Shown here one piece after another: positions 34,201-43,983 of a stretch of DNA of 64,000 nt. The notes beneath the pieces were generated by a model. It was not told the DNA's origin. It was given only the letters and a program-made list of their open reading frames with translations, and did no database searches. Origin of the DNA: Pythium myriotylum (lineage: Eukaryota > Oomycota > Peronosporomycetes > Pythiales > Pythiaceae); assembly GCA_023091665.1 (NCBI GenBank), contig JALJCQ010000013.1, positions 2,232,001 to 2,296,000 of the forward strand. The letters run 5' to 3'. Made by a program: the position numbers and the translations under genes. Position 1 is the stretch's first letter, and every line of letters begins with the position of its first letter.

Positions 34201-36147
34201 CCATCTTTGTCGATGTTTGGCTTGGTGGAACCCACAAAGCGGTACGTTCAACGCACAATTAAGGTACTGGGATGCAGCTGAAGAATTTTCTTGTTCTGTT
34301 AGTTCACAGGTCAGCCACTAAAGCTGCAGCTCCATAATAGCGCACCGAGTGTCATTACAGTCACTCCAACGAATGGGCCGATTTATGGAGGCTATCGGAT
34401 AGTGATTGAAGGACGTGACTTCATCGATACTGGTCACATAGTTGCTCGCTTCCAGGCAGTCGTGTATGCATCGGGTGAAGACACAAATTCCAGATCATCA
34501 AATATCGGGGATAACTGTTGTTCTCTTCAATCTTCTCATGCCGCTTACGCAGATACAAGTGCCAAGTTCGTTAGCGACACCACAATTGAGTGCATGGCAC
34601 CGGCGTTCCCACAAGAAGGAGTATTTAGCGTTTCAATATCGCTCAATGGTGTGGATTTCAGCGCAACGAATACCTTATCTTGTTCGTGGTTTCTGGCATG
34701 GCAGAACTGGCAGCGACGAAAGCAGTTAGCCGCGCAAAGGATCTCACTTGAGGCAGCGTTGACGGCAGCTGTGCGGGATTCAGTGACGGACTCTACCCTC
34801 GCGGTACTTCCAGCAACACCTTCAAGTGCAATAGTTCCTCGACCTCCGTCCAGCTCCCGGTCCTCGACTGTTGAAACAGCCTTTGGGCGCCGCGTGTCCT
34901 CTCAGTCAAAACAAAGGTCATCTCGATTATCAGCGGATCAGGTCGAAGTAGCGTGCGCGGACTCTCCTCGCCAGCGAAAACCCCACGATCAGCTGAGCAG
35001 GCTTGTCGAAGATGAGAACTCGGAGCACCTGGAAGACAAATTTGTCGATGTCCGTTTACTTCAGTGGCATCCAGCTACTACCGAGGATACGTATGTGTTC
35101 ACATCTTACTGGAGGGTTTGTTCTGACTGATGATACTCTGTGTCTACCAGGGGTGTATCCCTCACCACGCTTCTAATTGATCTCTTTAATGCACCAGACA
35201 CCCAACAGATTATGATCCGACGCATCGGCTTCGTATTCCGTACCTATGGATCTCTAGATTCGTCCAGTGGACACTACATTATCCGCAATCTGGTTTCCTT
35301 CACCAACGGTTTCAAGCTCATATTCCCGAATGCGACTGAAAAGCACTTTGAGGAATTGTGGAGAGCACTGGACACCTCCCAGCTCGGCTACGTATCCCTG
35401 CGGACCATAACAAAGTGTTTTGTCGTGGCAGAATCTCTGCGGCCGCATAGTCCTGAGCCGGGGCCAACCCACTATTTCCCGAACTTTACTCTGGTCGAGC
35501 CGAAGCCGCCAACCACGCTGATCCTACCACAGTCGTCTGCGGCAGCACAAGACTTAGGGCTCACATCTGAGCTCTTCATGGACTACGATGCCTTCAAAGT
35601 CGTTCGGCCCCGTGTTTTGGGCGGGCGATTTCTCAAACGTGAGCCTGCAGCATCCTGGTGCAATCCGGTGCCGAAAGACGTACTTTTTAGGGCTGAGATG
35701 GACGAAGATATTGAACGTGCATTTGCAAAACAGCGCGAGCACAGAGACAATGCGACCGCCAGGTTAGAGACTTTGGCAACTGCTAAAAGGTCATCTCTAC
35801 CAGATATAAAACAAGATGGTGTTTTGTCAAAGCAGTCGAGATGGAGACCGAGCTTGCTTGGCGAAAGAAAAACAGACGCCAGAGGAGAAGGCGGTGAGAT
35901 ACCGTTGGAAAGGCGAGGTGGTGTGGGCCGAGGGACTCGCCTCTCGCGTGCATCTTTTTCAAGCGAGAGCAGTCTGATCGACAAGCCAAACTCTCCACGT
36001 ATTGCATCAGCAACAGCCAGTACCGCTACCGAGCACCACTCCTCGACTCGCCGCAACCGAAGTATTCTCCACAACGATATCGCCCCGTTGTACCTCAAGT
36101 TCCTTCGGTCCAAGGAAGTCCAAAATGACACCGACTTTAACGAGTGA
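22287..36147 (+). CDS. Giant cytosolic IPT/TIG-repeat protein with C2 domain and C-terminal EF-hand-like segment
   Basis: Exon 1 (22287-34241, 11.96 kb) with exons 34303-35090 and 35151-36147 gives 4,579 residues. There is no signal peptide and no membrane helix, so it is intracellular. About two dozen immunoglobulin-like IPT/TIG units recur, each with a Gly-Gly-x-x-[IVL] turn and a 'DTG/DHG' strand, for example GVVFGGTRIVVHGRGF, GGSIIRISGEHVVDHG, GGTEVFAWCGKMVDTG and YGGYRIVIEGRDFIDTG. Linkers often end in an 'SLNGxxF' motif (SLNGGRQY, ALNGNDF, AMNGVEF). A C2 domain at about 3365-3490 contains FVLVFRARNLYIAKKSSNC and APVWNELFDFDW. The last exon has an EF-hand-pair-like helix region (TEKHFEELWRALDTSQLGYV). 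Position suggests an axonemal or basal-body scaffold, which is inference. Both introns (61 and 60 nt) have good donors. Confidence 0.85.
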
Positions 36148-36163
36148 AGCATCTTCTAGATTG

Positions 36164-37231
36164 TTACGTAGCTGCCTGCAGCTGTTCCTCAAAAAAAGCG
36201 ACGAATTCTTCCAGCTTGATAGCTCCAACGTGTCTCTTGTCAAAGTACATGAAGACGTGGATCGCGTCTCTGTCGCCTAGAATACTGTGGGTAGCGACTG
36301 CTCTGCGGAAGTTGTCCAGTTCAAGGACATTTCCGGTGGTCGATGAGTCTATGCTTGAGCCGAGCTCTCGCTTTAAATCTTTCCACAGCAAAGCGTTATT
36401 CCTGAACGCCGTCACAAGTCGTTCCAGGGCAGAGCGCTGGTGGATTGTCATACCCATTTGCTCATCGAAACTAGAACCAGGCTCTGTGGCCTCGGCGTGA
36501 CGCTTGGTGGGGTCGTGGATGTCATTTGTGAATGAACTTGACCGGCCAAATGGATTTGTGGAGTCTGAGGCGGTAGTCCCGAAGTCGATGCCCATCCCGG
36601 TCACAAGCGCGTATGAGTAACGAGTGACTGCGATACCACTATTGCACTGCTCCTGCTGCATCAGCAAAGCAAGTTTGGCTTTGTCTAGGCTGTCCACTTC
36701 TCCACGCGAAAGATGCGCGACGGCGGTATCGATGACCCGCGCACCATTGCGCCCTCCTCTTGGGACACGAGTCGTCAACACCAGCTGCGACACCTCCGAT
36801 GCGTGGAACGATGCTTTGGTGGTTGAGATACTTCTGGAGGCCTGCAACTCCCTCATTTCAGCTTCTAGTCTCCGTGCCTTATCGCTCTCGTGGATCTCAC
36901 GTGCTGCATCAAAGATTTGCCCTTCTCGCACAGATTGCCGTGGTCCTGTGGGGACTTGGATCACGCCGCCACCACTTTTGGTGCTGGCTTGCGCTGTTGT
37001 CTCGTACGTCGTGACCCCGTTGTCGTTAGAATGGAGCATGACACGATCATGCGTGGACTCGACGAAACGTTTCGATACGGCCATGAGTTTCTCGGACTGC
37101 AGCTCATCTTTCATTCCAGGTACATGGCGCCGCGAATAACCCGTGACAGCACGCAAAGCCTCCTCTTCCACCCAGTTGCCCACCAGTGTGCCCTTGGCAT
37201 TGTTCTTGTTGTAGCTTGCGAACGCACTCAT
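36164..37231 (-). CDS. Candidate axonemal protein with GNWVEE motif and EF-hand-like C-terminus
   Basis: Single exon, 355 residues from the ATG at 37231 (MSAFASYNKNNAKGTLVGNWVEEEAL). An in-frame extension to 37366 exists but would overlap the promoter of the divergent LRR gene. The N-terminal GTLVGNWVEEEALR resembles the short motif of SPAG8/CFAP-type microtubule inner proteins; this is a recollection-based hint, not proof. Charged helices span about 130-220. The C-terminal 80 residues (LVTAFRNNALLWKDLKREL, FMYFDKRHVGAIKLEEFVAFF) look like a degenerate EF-hand pair with one calcium-loop-like DKRHVGAIKLEEF. Its stop lies 16 bp from the stop of the giant TIG gene (convergent), and its start is 144 bp from the LRR gene. 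Confidence 0.72.
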   Translation of the reverse strand: MSAFASYNKNNAKGTLVGNWVEEEALRAVTGYSRRHVPGMKDELQSEKLMAVSKRFVESTHDRVMLHSNDNGVTTYETTAQASTKSGGGVIQVPTGPRQSVREGQIFDAAREIHESDKARRLEAEMRELQASRSISTTKASFHASEVSQLVLTTRVPRGGRNGARVIDTAVAHLSRGEVDSLDKAKLALLMQQEQCNSGIAVTRYSYALVTGMGIDFGTTASDSTNPFGRSSSFTNDIHDPTKRHAEATEPGSSFDEQMGMTIHQRSALERLVTAFRNNALLWKDLKRELGSSIDSSTTGNVLELDNFRRAVATHSILGDRDAIHVFMYFDKRHVGAIKLEEFVAFFEEQLQAAT

Positions 37232-37375
37232 CGTACCCGAGAGCAAGTGGTCGAGGGAGGTCGTTTTGGCGACTTCGGAGATAAGGTCGAAGTGCCGAGC
37301 AGTTGGGACGAAGTATAGCGCTAAGAAAAGATTCCACTGGCCCGAGGAGTCGCATGACTGCCACATCTAAACGGA
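37232..37375. promoter_or_regulatory. 144-bp divergent promoter interval
   Basis: Interval between the divergent start codons of the GNWVEE/EF-hand gene and the LRR gene. It must hold both promoters; no individual element is identified. This is the second head-to-head pair of putative flagellar genes within 15 kb. Confidence 0.55.
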
Positions 37376-38836
37376 ATGGGTGACAAAGCCAGCAGAAGTC
37401 GCAAGCTGACTACGCTTGCTGACCCAAAAGCCGAGCTCCCCACCAACAACTACAAGTGCGTCAAAGGCTGCACGGAGCTCTACCTAGCGCAACGAGGAAT
37501 TGATGAGATCGCCAACTTTGAGGGCCTCGAGAATCTGGAAGTGCTCTGGGTAAACGGTAACCGCATTGAGAAACTGGATGGACTTGACCATTGCTTTCGA
37601 ATAAAAGAGCTTCATGCACACAACAACCGGATCCGCACTCTCGAAGGATCGAGCCTTGATAAATTCAAATTTCTTCATACGCTGCGACTGAGTGACAACA
37701 AACTCGGCGACTTCCAGACCACACTTAAGGTCTTGGGTAGACTTCATCACCTCGAAGATCTCGATCTGTTCGGTAACCCGCTCGAGGAGGAAGACAATTA
37801 TCGGCTTCACGTGGTCCGCGCCGTGCCGTCGCTGCTCGTGTTGGACCGCCATATCGTGACCGATGCCGAACGAGCAAGAGCAGCGAGAGTACGAGAAGAA
37901 GTAGGCACATCGAGTGAACGCAAGCCGAGGAGGCAAAGGAGTGCTTTAGTAGCTGGAGCACCACCTCAGACTGTTTCAAAGAATGTGAAGATGCTGTTTC
38001 GCGAAGTCGACAATATTCGGCGTGAGGCTGAGACTAAGAAGAAATTCACTGAGGAGCGAGACCTTCGCCTCATGGATCAGGGAAAACATGAACTGTTGAA
38101 TCATTGGAACAACGAAGGAGCCAGCCGCTTCGGGGTTGCAGTGGGATCAGCCACGGGGTCTCTCAACGTGTGGGAGATCGCAGCCCTTGAAAAGTATTTT
38201 CGTACCTTGGAAGACAAACCGAAAGAAGGGGTCGCGATCCAAAATCTATCACGACTGATGGCGTATCTGGCTGATCGAGGCTTTCAAGTGGCTAAAGGGG
38301 CAGACGTCCTGAATACGGATCATGAAATCGACCGATCTGTGGAGCACCTACGCACCTTATTCTCAGACCCGAGAATTAGCTGGCGGCAATTTAAACAAAG
38401 TCTCGACCAGAAACAGTTGGTATGCAGTGTGATGCCTACAAGGCAGCTTGTGGCGCGCGCCGAAATGAACTTCGAGAACGCAGCTGCGTTACAAAAGCGC
38501 TTGGACGCTACCACGCGCGGTAAGGAGAAAGTTAAGCTCGCAAAAGAAGCCCATGAGGCCGTCCAGCGAGGTTACCACTTGAGTACCATTGCGGAGAGAC
38601 AGAGCACAAATCTTGAGAAGCATGACACAAAGAGAGCGTTATCGCCTCTGAGAACGCGGTATTATGCTATTGCGTTTACCCGGGCAGAGGTGAAATCAAC
38701 GCAATTCCACGAACTCGATAATAATCCGACCACCCAGGTCGAAGGGGATATTGGACTCAAGTACAAGCTTCACCACAAGGTTCGTGTAGATGTCAATTCT
38801 TTGGTCAAACTCTCGATAAAACTGCATCGCTGTTGA
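37376..38836 (+). CDS. Leucine-rich repeat protein, LRRC72-like
   Basis: Single exon, 486 residues. Residues about 30-165 form six SDS22-type leucine-rich repeats (TELYLAQRGIDEIANFEGL, LEVLWVNGNRIEKLDGL, IKELHAHNNRIRTLEG, LHTLRLSDNKLGDFQ, LEDLDLFGNPLEEEDNYR) with the LRR cap VVRAVPSLLVLDRHIVTDAER. Axonemal SDS22-like proteins such as LRRC72 and DRC3 share this layout. A basic linker follows, and a C-terminal helical half (about 240-380) contains WEIAALEKYFRTLED and ISWRQFKQSLDQK, EF-hand-like in spacing. Its neighbours are three further candidate flagellar genes. An LRR adaptor role in the axoneme is likely. No membrane or signal segment is present. Confidence 0.8.
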   Translation: MGDKASRSRKLTTLADPKAELPTNNYKCVKGCTELYLAQRGIDEIANFEGLENLEVLWVNGNRIEKLDGLDHCFRIKELHAHNNRIRTLEGSSLDKFKFLHTLRLSDNKLGDFQTTLKVLGRLHHLEDLDLFGNPLEEEDNYRLHVVRAVPSLLVLDRHIVTDAERARAARVREEVGTSSERKPRRQRSALVAGAPPQTVSKNVKMLFREVDNIRREAETKKKFTEERDLRLMDQGKHELLNHWNNEGASRFGVAVGSATGSLNVWEIAALEKYFRTLEDKPKEGVAIQNLSRLMAYLADRGFQVAKGADVLNTDHEIDRSVEHLRTLFSDPRISWRQFKQSLDQKQLVCSVMPTRQLVARAEMNFENAAALQKRLDATTRGKEKVKLAKEAHEAVQRGYHLSTIAERQSTNLEKHDTKRALSPLRTRYYAIAFTRAEVKSTQFHELDNNPTTQVEGDIGLKYKLHHKVRVDVNSLVKLSIKLHRC

Positions 38837-38914
38837 TGGCAGGACTTCCAAAAGTACATGATGAAAAAGGTACCCCCAACCACAGCACTTGTGAGACAAC
38901 AGCTTCACATGTGA

Positions 38915-41900
38915 TCACGCAATAAAATCTTCCAAATCGGCGAACGCGTCATCTCCATCCTCCTCGGCAAGACATGAGTCTATGAATGGGTGTCGGCTCC
39001 GCAATCGCTTCCGGCGTTTTGAGTGCACGATAGGGACAACGCCAACAAGGTGCCTTTTCGCCGATGATGACTTCGAATCTGTTGTAGTAGACACCGGACG
39101 ATTCGAGAAAGCAATGTCTTTCTCAATTGTCGACAGGAAAACACGGAGACTCCTTTTTGACGAGGGCGATATCATTTCCTAGACGCAGTAAAGGTTATGA
39201 CATTGAGCTAAACCCACCAACAGCATGAAATTCGACGCACGTACAGATTTGGAAAGTGACGCGATCAGCAAAGGAACATCGAGTAAGAAGACGTCGAGCT
39301 TGAGAATGGTTGATGACAGCTACCAATGGATACAGACGTTTAGTATCAGACGTTGCCCATCGTCATATTCTCGCTCTTGCAGTCGTACCTTTTGTTTTGT
39401 TCCGGTCTCCCTGGATCCTTCACGGAGCAATATTACCCATGCACGACCATGTACAGCTACCTTAATGCTCCACTCAAAGCCTCCCAAAATTGACTCTCGG
39501 TCCAGGTCGTTGCATTTCGATATAGCTGCAGAACTGCAGTATCTTCCGACCCTTGTCGAGGCCTTGACGATTGATAAGAGCTTGTTAAGCGCCCTAGCGT
39601 TCATCCATCTGATGTCGACGGATGCAAACACGGTCGAAGTCAGCAATGTATAGATGCGCCTAAGGAGTGCCATCGTAGCCCCTTGTCTTCGTAATAAAAC
39701 CAATGTATCATCGTGAGACATTACTGGCGGTTCTTCGTCTCGACGGCGCAAACTCATCTTTGTCAAAGATGCGATTTGCTGTGCTGCGCTAGCGTGGAGA
39801 CTCTCCAACTGGATCAGAGCAGCAACCAAACCAGCCTCCTGGGCTGCTGGGCCATTCAAGTGCGGCTGACGCAGCGGAATTCGGCACAACAGGGTGCAAG
39901 AATCACCTTCGCTGCTGTCGCTTACTCCACGATTCTCGACATCGCTACCTTCTTGGCTTTCGTTATCGTTAGTATCTTGCGCACATAGTCCACGCCGTCG
40001 TGGAGCTTGGTCTTCATTAGAGTTAGTTTTCCTTCCTTCGGAGGCGCTTTTTCTATCCTTTGAAGTAACATCGGGGCAGTCATCGAATCCAGCAGCTGTC
40101 AAAGTGGCAGCAATTCGATCAACAGCAGCGCCAGCTGGGAGAGTGTCGAGTGGTGTTGTGCGAAAACTCAGCATCAGCAAAGCACGCAGTAGTGGGGGTT
40201 GGTGTACGACGTGATCACAGAGCAGTTCGTATGCTTCGTTCCCAACTCGTTCCTCAATGTGCCTGTCAGAAACTGCACAGTCTTTTGATGTAGCGACCTC
40301 AACAATTCGCTTCACCAGGGCTATCCCAGCAGTTCGCGACTTCGTTGAAGTGTCGTCACTAATTGCTCGCCTAATGTCCGCAAGCAAGCGAATTGCAACT
40401 CCAGCAAGCATGAGGTCCGAGTTCGTCTCGGTGGTTTCGGACACGAGCGAGGATAACCCGAGCAATGTCGATGACTGACGGGCTGATTCTTGCTCGAGAG
40501 TCTTTGTGATCGCCACGCACACCCGACTCCGAACTTCATCGCATGACTGAGTGTCAAGAGTCACAGCAAGACTTATCGAGCTATCAGGCGCAACAAGGTG
40601 GCGCATTGATTGAGGGAAATGAGATGCCAGACCTTCCGCGTAAGTTGTGAAGACGAGTCGAGATCTTTCGCCGGTGGATGCTGCATTGTATATCACTACC
40701 AGTGACTTCAGTGCACTCACAGCAGTGTGGGTGTTTAACACGCGGGATGAAGATGCGATAACGCGAACGTAGATATCAAGAACGCACAGAACACCATCCA
40801 AAGAAGCCCCAGAATTGCTGGAACGGCTGACGGACTGGCTAGCTGTGTCAAAAACGTCGGCAACAGCACGTAGCAGAGTAAATATGTGTGGCTGAAGACT
40901 CATCGAGGTGGTTTCCAAGAGCACCGACCTGCCCTGATGATCTTTTTGATATGATGCAAGATTCTTCGATGGGGCGATGGCGCTAAAGCAACGCCACAAT
41001 CGCCCCAGTGCTAGCTGATACTCAATCATCTCCCAGACCCCGCGAAGTCTCTGGCACTCGATAGGCTGCACCTGAATACTTCGACGTACTGCAAGATTCA
41101 ATAATGCACACCCGATACTCACTCGAGCCGCCAGTGCCCAGACAAAGTGTGGGTCTTCCACTCGGAGCTGAACGTCCCCACTACTAACCCAATGAAAGAA
41201 ACCTTTGGGGTGTCGGATGAGCTTCTTGAGACATCGCAGCACGTCTTGGCCCGTACTATACTCTCCAGTTGATGTGTGCCGCGGGGACGACGATGAAAGA
41301 GTGGTAGTATGTTCAATGCCAACAAGACATGATACAATACTCTCCACAATCGGTCCGAGTTGTAGCGCTGCATCCAGTGAGATACTTTGAGTTGACATGT
41401 GGTTCAGGTCTAGCACACGAAATCGCAAATGGTTGATTAGAGGAAAGTCAATATTGTTGTTGTCTTGGTCAGCGTCATCAGTGTCAGATTCAGGGCACCA
41501 GCTGTCACCGTCGGACAACTCAATGAATTCGCGAAGTGATACAGAGCAAAATCGGTGAAGGTCGACTAGTGACGAAGGGCGTAGCTTGGCTTGAGATATG
41601 ACTCGCTCAAGCCGCTGGAACGGAAGCAACCGGTGCGTGCTAAGGTGGATGGCGTTCTTGATTGCAAGGATCACTTCTTCCTCTTGTTGCTCGTCTAGAT
41701 CTAAGGAACTTTCGAGCCATGAGCTCCAGATCTCGACGGCGAGTTGTCGATCGCTCATGTGAGGCGAGGAAAGCTGCTTCCGAACCAGCACCATCGCGAA
41801 ATTGTAGAAATCTAATTACCATCAAACCAGGTGAGTAGTAGTCAGAGGTGAAAACGATTTCGTCTGACCTTTGGACACAGCGATAAACGGACTAACCACA

Positions 41901-43819
41901 GCAAAGCCGGGCTCTAGAGTATGGGATGGATGTGGTGCGCTAGAGAGTGAGCTCAGCCAGTCTTCAACCAAGTGGCGGAGTGGTTCGATTTGTCTAGTGT
42001 GAGTTGCGAAAAGATACCGTAATTGCGCTAGGGCAATCTTCAAAGCAAAAAAGTGCCTTAGCAATAGGTTTCGAGCAATTGCATCGTGTACAGCGCACCT
42101 TAGATTGCTGTGGGAGTTTCGTGGACTCGAACAGCTGCTGAAGAATCTCCTCTCGAAGCTCCGGAACCTGGAGACGTAAATCATAGTTCGTTCAAGCTAG
42201 ATTGTCAAGAAAGGCAATATTGGACGCTTACCGAATGGAATATGCTTTCAAGAACGAGGAAAGCGACGTTTGTCTCGCTCATCTGGGCCAAAGAAGGCTG
42301 CATAGCCCACGAGCGTGCAAAATCATGGAGCAACCTCGCCTTCCACATACGCATGTGTTGGTGGCGACCGCCGAACTCTAAGACGTTGGTAACGAAATGG
42401 CGAACAATATGCTCTGGACTTATCGGTGGATCGGAGTCTTGAACAGGAGTTAGTAGACGCAGGATGAGGTCCTGGGATCTATAAGAGATCGAGTTAACAT
42501 CAATCAAAGGCGCAGAATTTGCGAGGTGGTGGTGCAGGAGTGGTTTCGAAGCCCGAACAGCATGGAGAAGCAGGACTGCATCGCTGATGTCGAGCACCAT
42601 ATTCATGTGAACTGAGTCGCTTGTTTGCTCGCGCGAAGCGGGGATTTGTAATGCAGTGCAAATCAAAGGGGCGAGTGACGGGCTTTGATGCAACGACTAC
42701 CAGCACAATCAGAACAAAGAGATTGACTAAGCGAGTTGTTGTGGATCATCACTGACCATTTGGATGTTGAACTCGGCTTCTTGGCGCAAGTGTGTTGGCA
42801 ACCGACGGAGAAGGATGCGGACTAAACGTATCCACCCGATCGCGTCGCTATCAGCATCTGCGCTGACTGTAGCCAACAGAAGACATTCGCGCATTATCGG
42901 GTTAATACAGTCGATAGGAAAGTCGGTCGCGTTTGTCGGTGTCACGAGCTGCTCTACACTTCGCTGATGCAGACAACATATCAAAAGAAGCTTCAACCCA
43001 GCAATAATATCAAACACATACACGAAGTTGGGTCCATCCTCTGCGAGAGACCAATGAGGGATGATCGCGGAGGAGCTCCAGTAGGTGAGACACTGACCGC
43101 ACGTTCCATGGCAACTCCAGCAATTCTACGACATGCTACCTCCAGCTGTGGGTTAGTAGCTTCAGCAGAAACGAATCAAGGTTCGACGTACCTCGTGGAT
43201 GAGTGAAGACGGTGTACCCTCAGTGTTACTAGTGCACATCGCGTTCTCGTTGGAGTCATAGGCTGAAGTGGCCGATGCCGAGGAAGCCTCCTCCAGCAGG
43301 TTGAGTAGCGCAGGTACGAGAGCCAGCAGCTGGGGCAGCGTCTTCTTCGAGGTTATCGTGTGCGCAGCAATGGTGTCGCGCACGAATTCAAAAGTGATTC
43401 GAATGACGATTATTAGCTCGCTCGAGACGCCTGGCTCTGCCGCTGCGACGGAGGTCATATAGCCGAGGCTGATCTCGGAGACCCAGCGCAATGCCTCCAT
43501 CTCACTCGCTTGCCCACGCCAAAGCGACTGGAGGATACGCGTCGCAGTGCGCTGGCGAGTCGTGCTCGTGCGCAACAGCAAGTGGACGAGTGCGAGCCAC
43601 TCGTGGGCAGCGCCCTCGTCCTTCTTGTTCCGCTCGGCATCAGCAAACGCGTCGAGCAGTAAATTGAGCTGCGGGTGAGCGACTTCGTGAGCGATCCGCA
43701 GCAGACGCTAGACCCAATGCAGCCTTTCTCACCTCGTCACTGTCGATCGAGCGGAGATACTGCTGCACGGCCGCGGCGTCCGTGGCGCTAGCGCGACGCA
43801 ATTCCGTGGCGTCCAGCAT
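38915..43819 (-). CDS. FANCI: Fanconi anemia group I protein homolog (FANCI)
   Basis: Partner of FANCD2 in the clamp that marks interstrand crosslinks; both are monoubiquitinated by FANCL. Ten exons (complement) 43733-43819, 43192-43668, 43098-43145, 42757-43038, 42232-42696, 42099-42167, 41869-42037, 39389-41811, 39245-39319 and 38915-39178 give 1,452 residues, phases consistent. Family match: ESIFHSVPELREEILQQLFES, and MVLVRKQLSSPHMSDRQLAV with a Lys (about 544) where human FANCI has its ubiquitinated Lys523 in LVLRKAMF. RETGTKQK then ILKLDVFLLDVPLLIASLSK parallels the vertebrate C-terminal RETKPIP...LIHLSKK. The tail is basic then acidic (KRRKRLRSRH, EEDGDDAFADLEDF). Exon 3/4 edges and the last intron (39- versus 66-nt version) are the least certain. 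The alternative start at 43870 adds 17 residues. Confidence 0.85.
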
Positions 43820-43983
43820 TCCAGTGGGCGCGCAGTTCAAAAAGCAAGTCCCCGAATCACATACGGGCACTCTTTAGAGGTAAAATAGAGAATAAGACAG
43901 CACCAACGAGAAATTAAGCGGAGGTGCCAATCTTAACCGTTCACTTCTCATCGCTATGCTCTACTGACCCGACTGAAGGCTCC

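Noticed and set aside
39225..39653. A 142-codon plus-strand frame at the FANCI 3' end
   Set aside because: It is antisense to FANCI exons whose junctions agree in phase and family motif.
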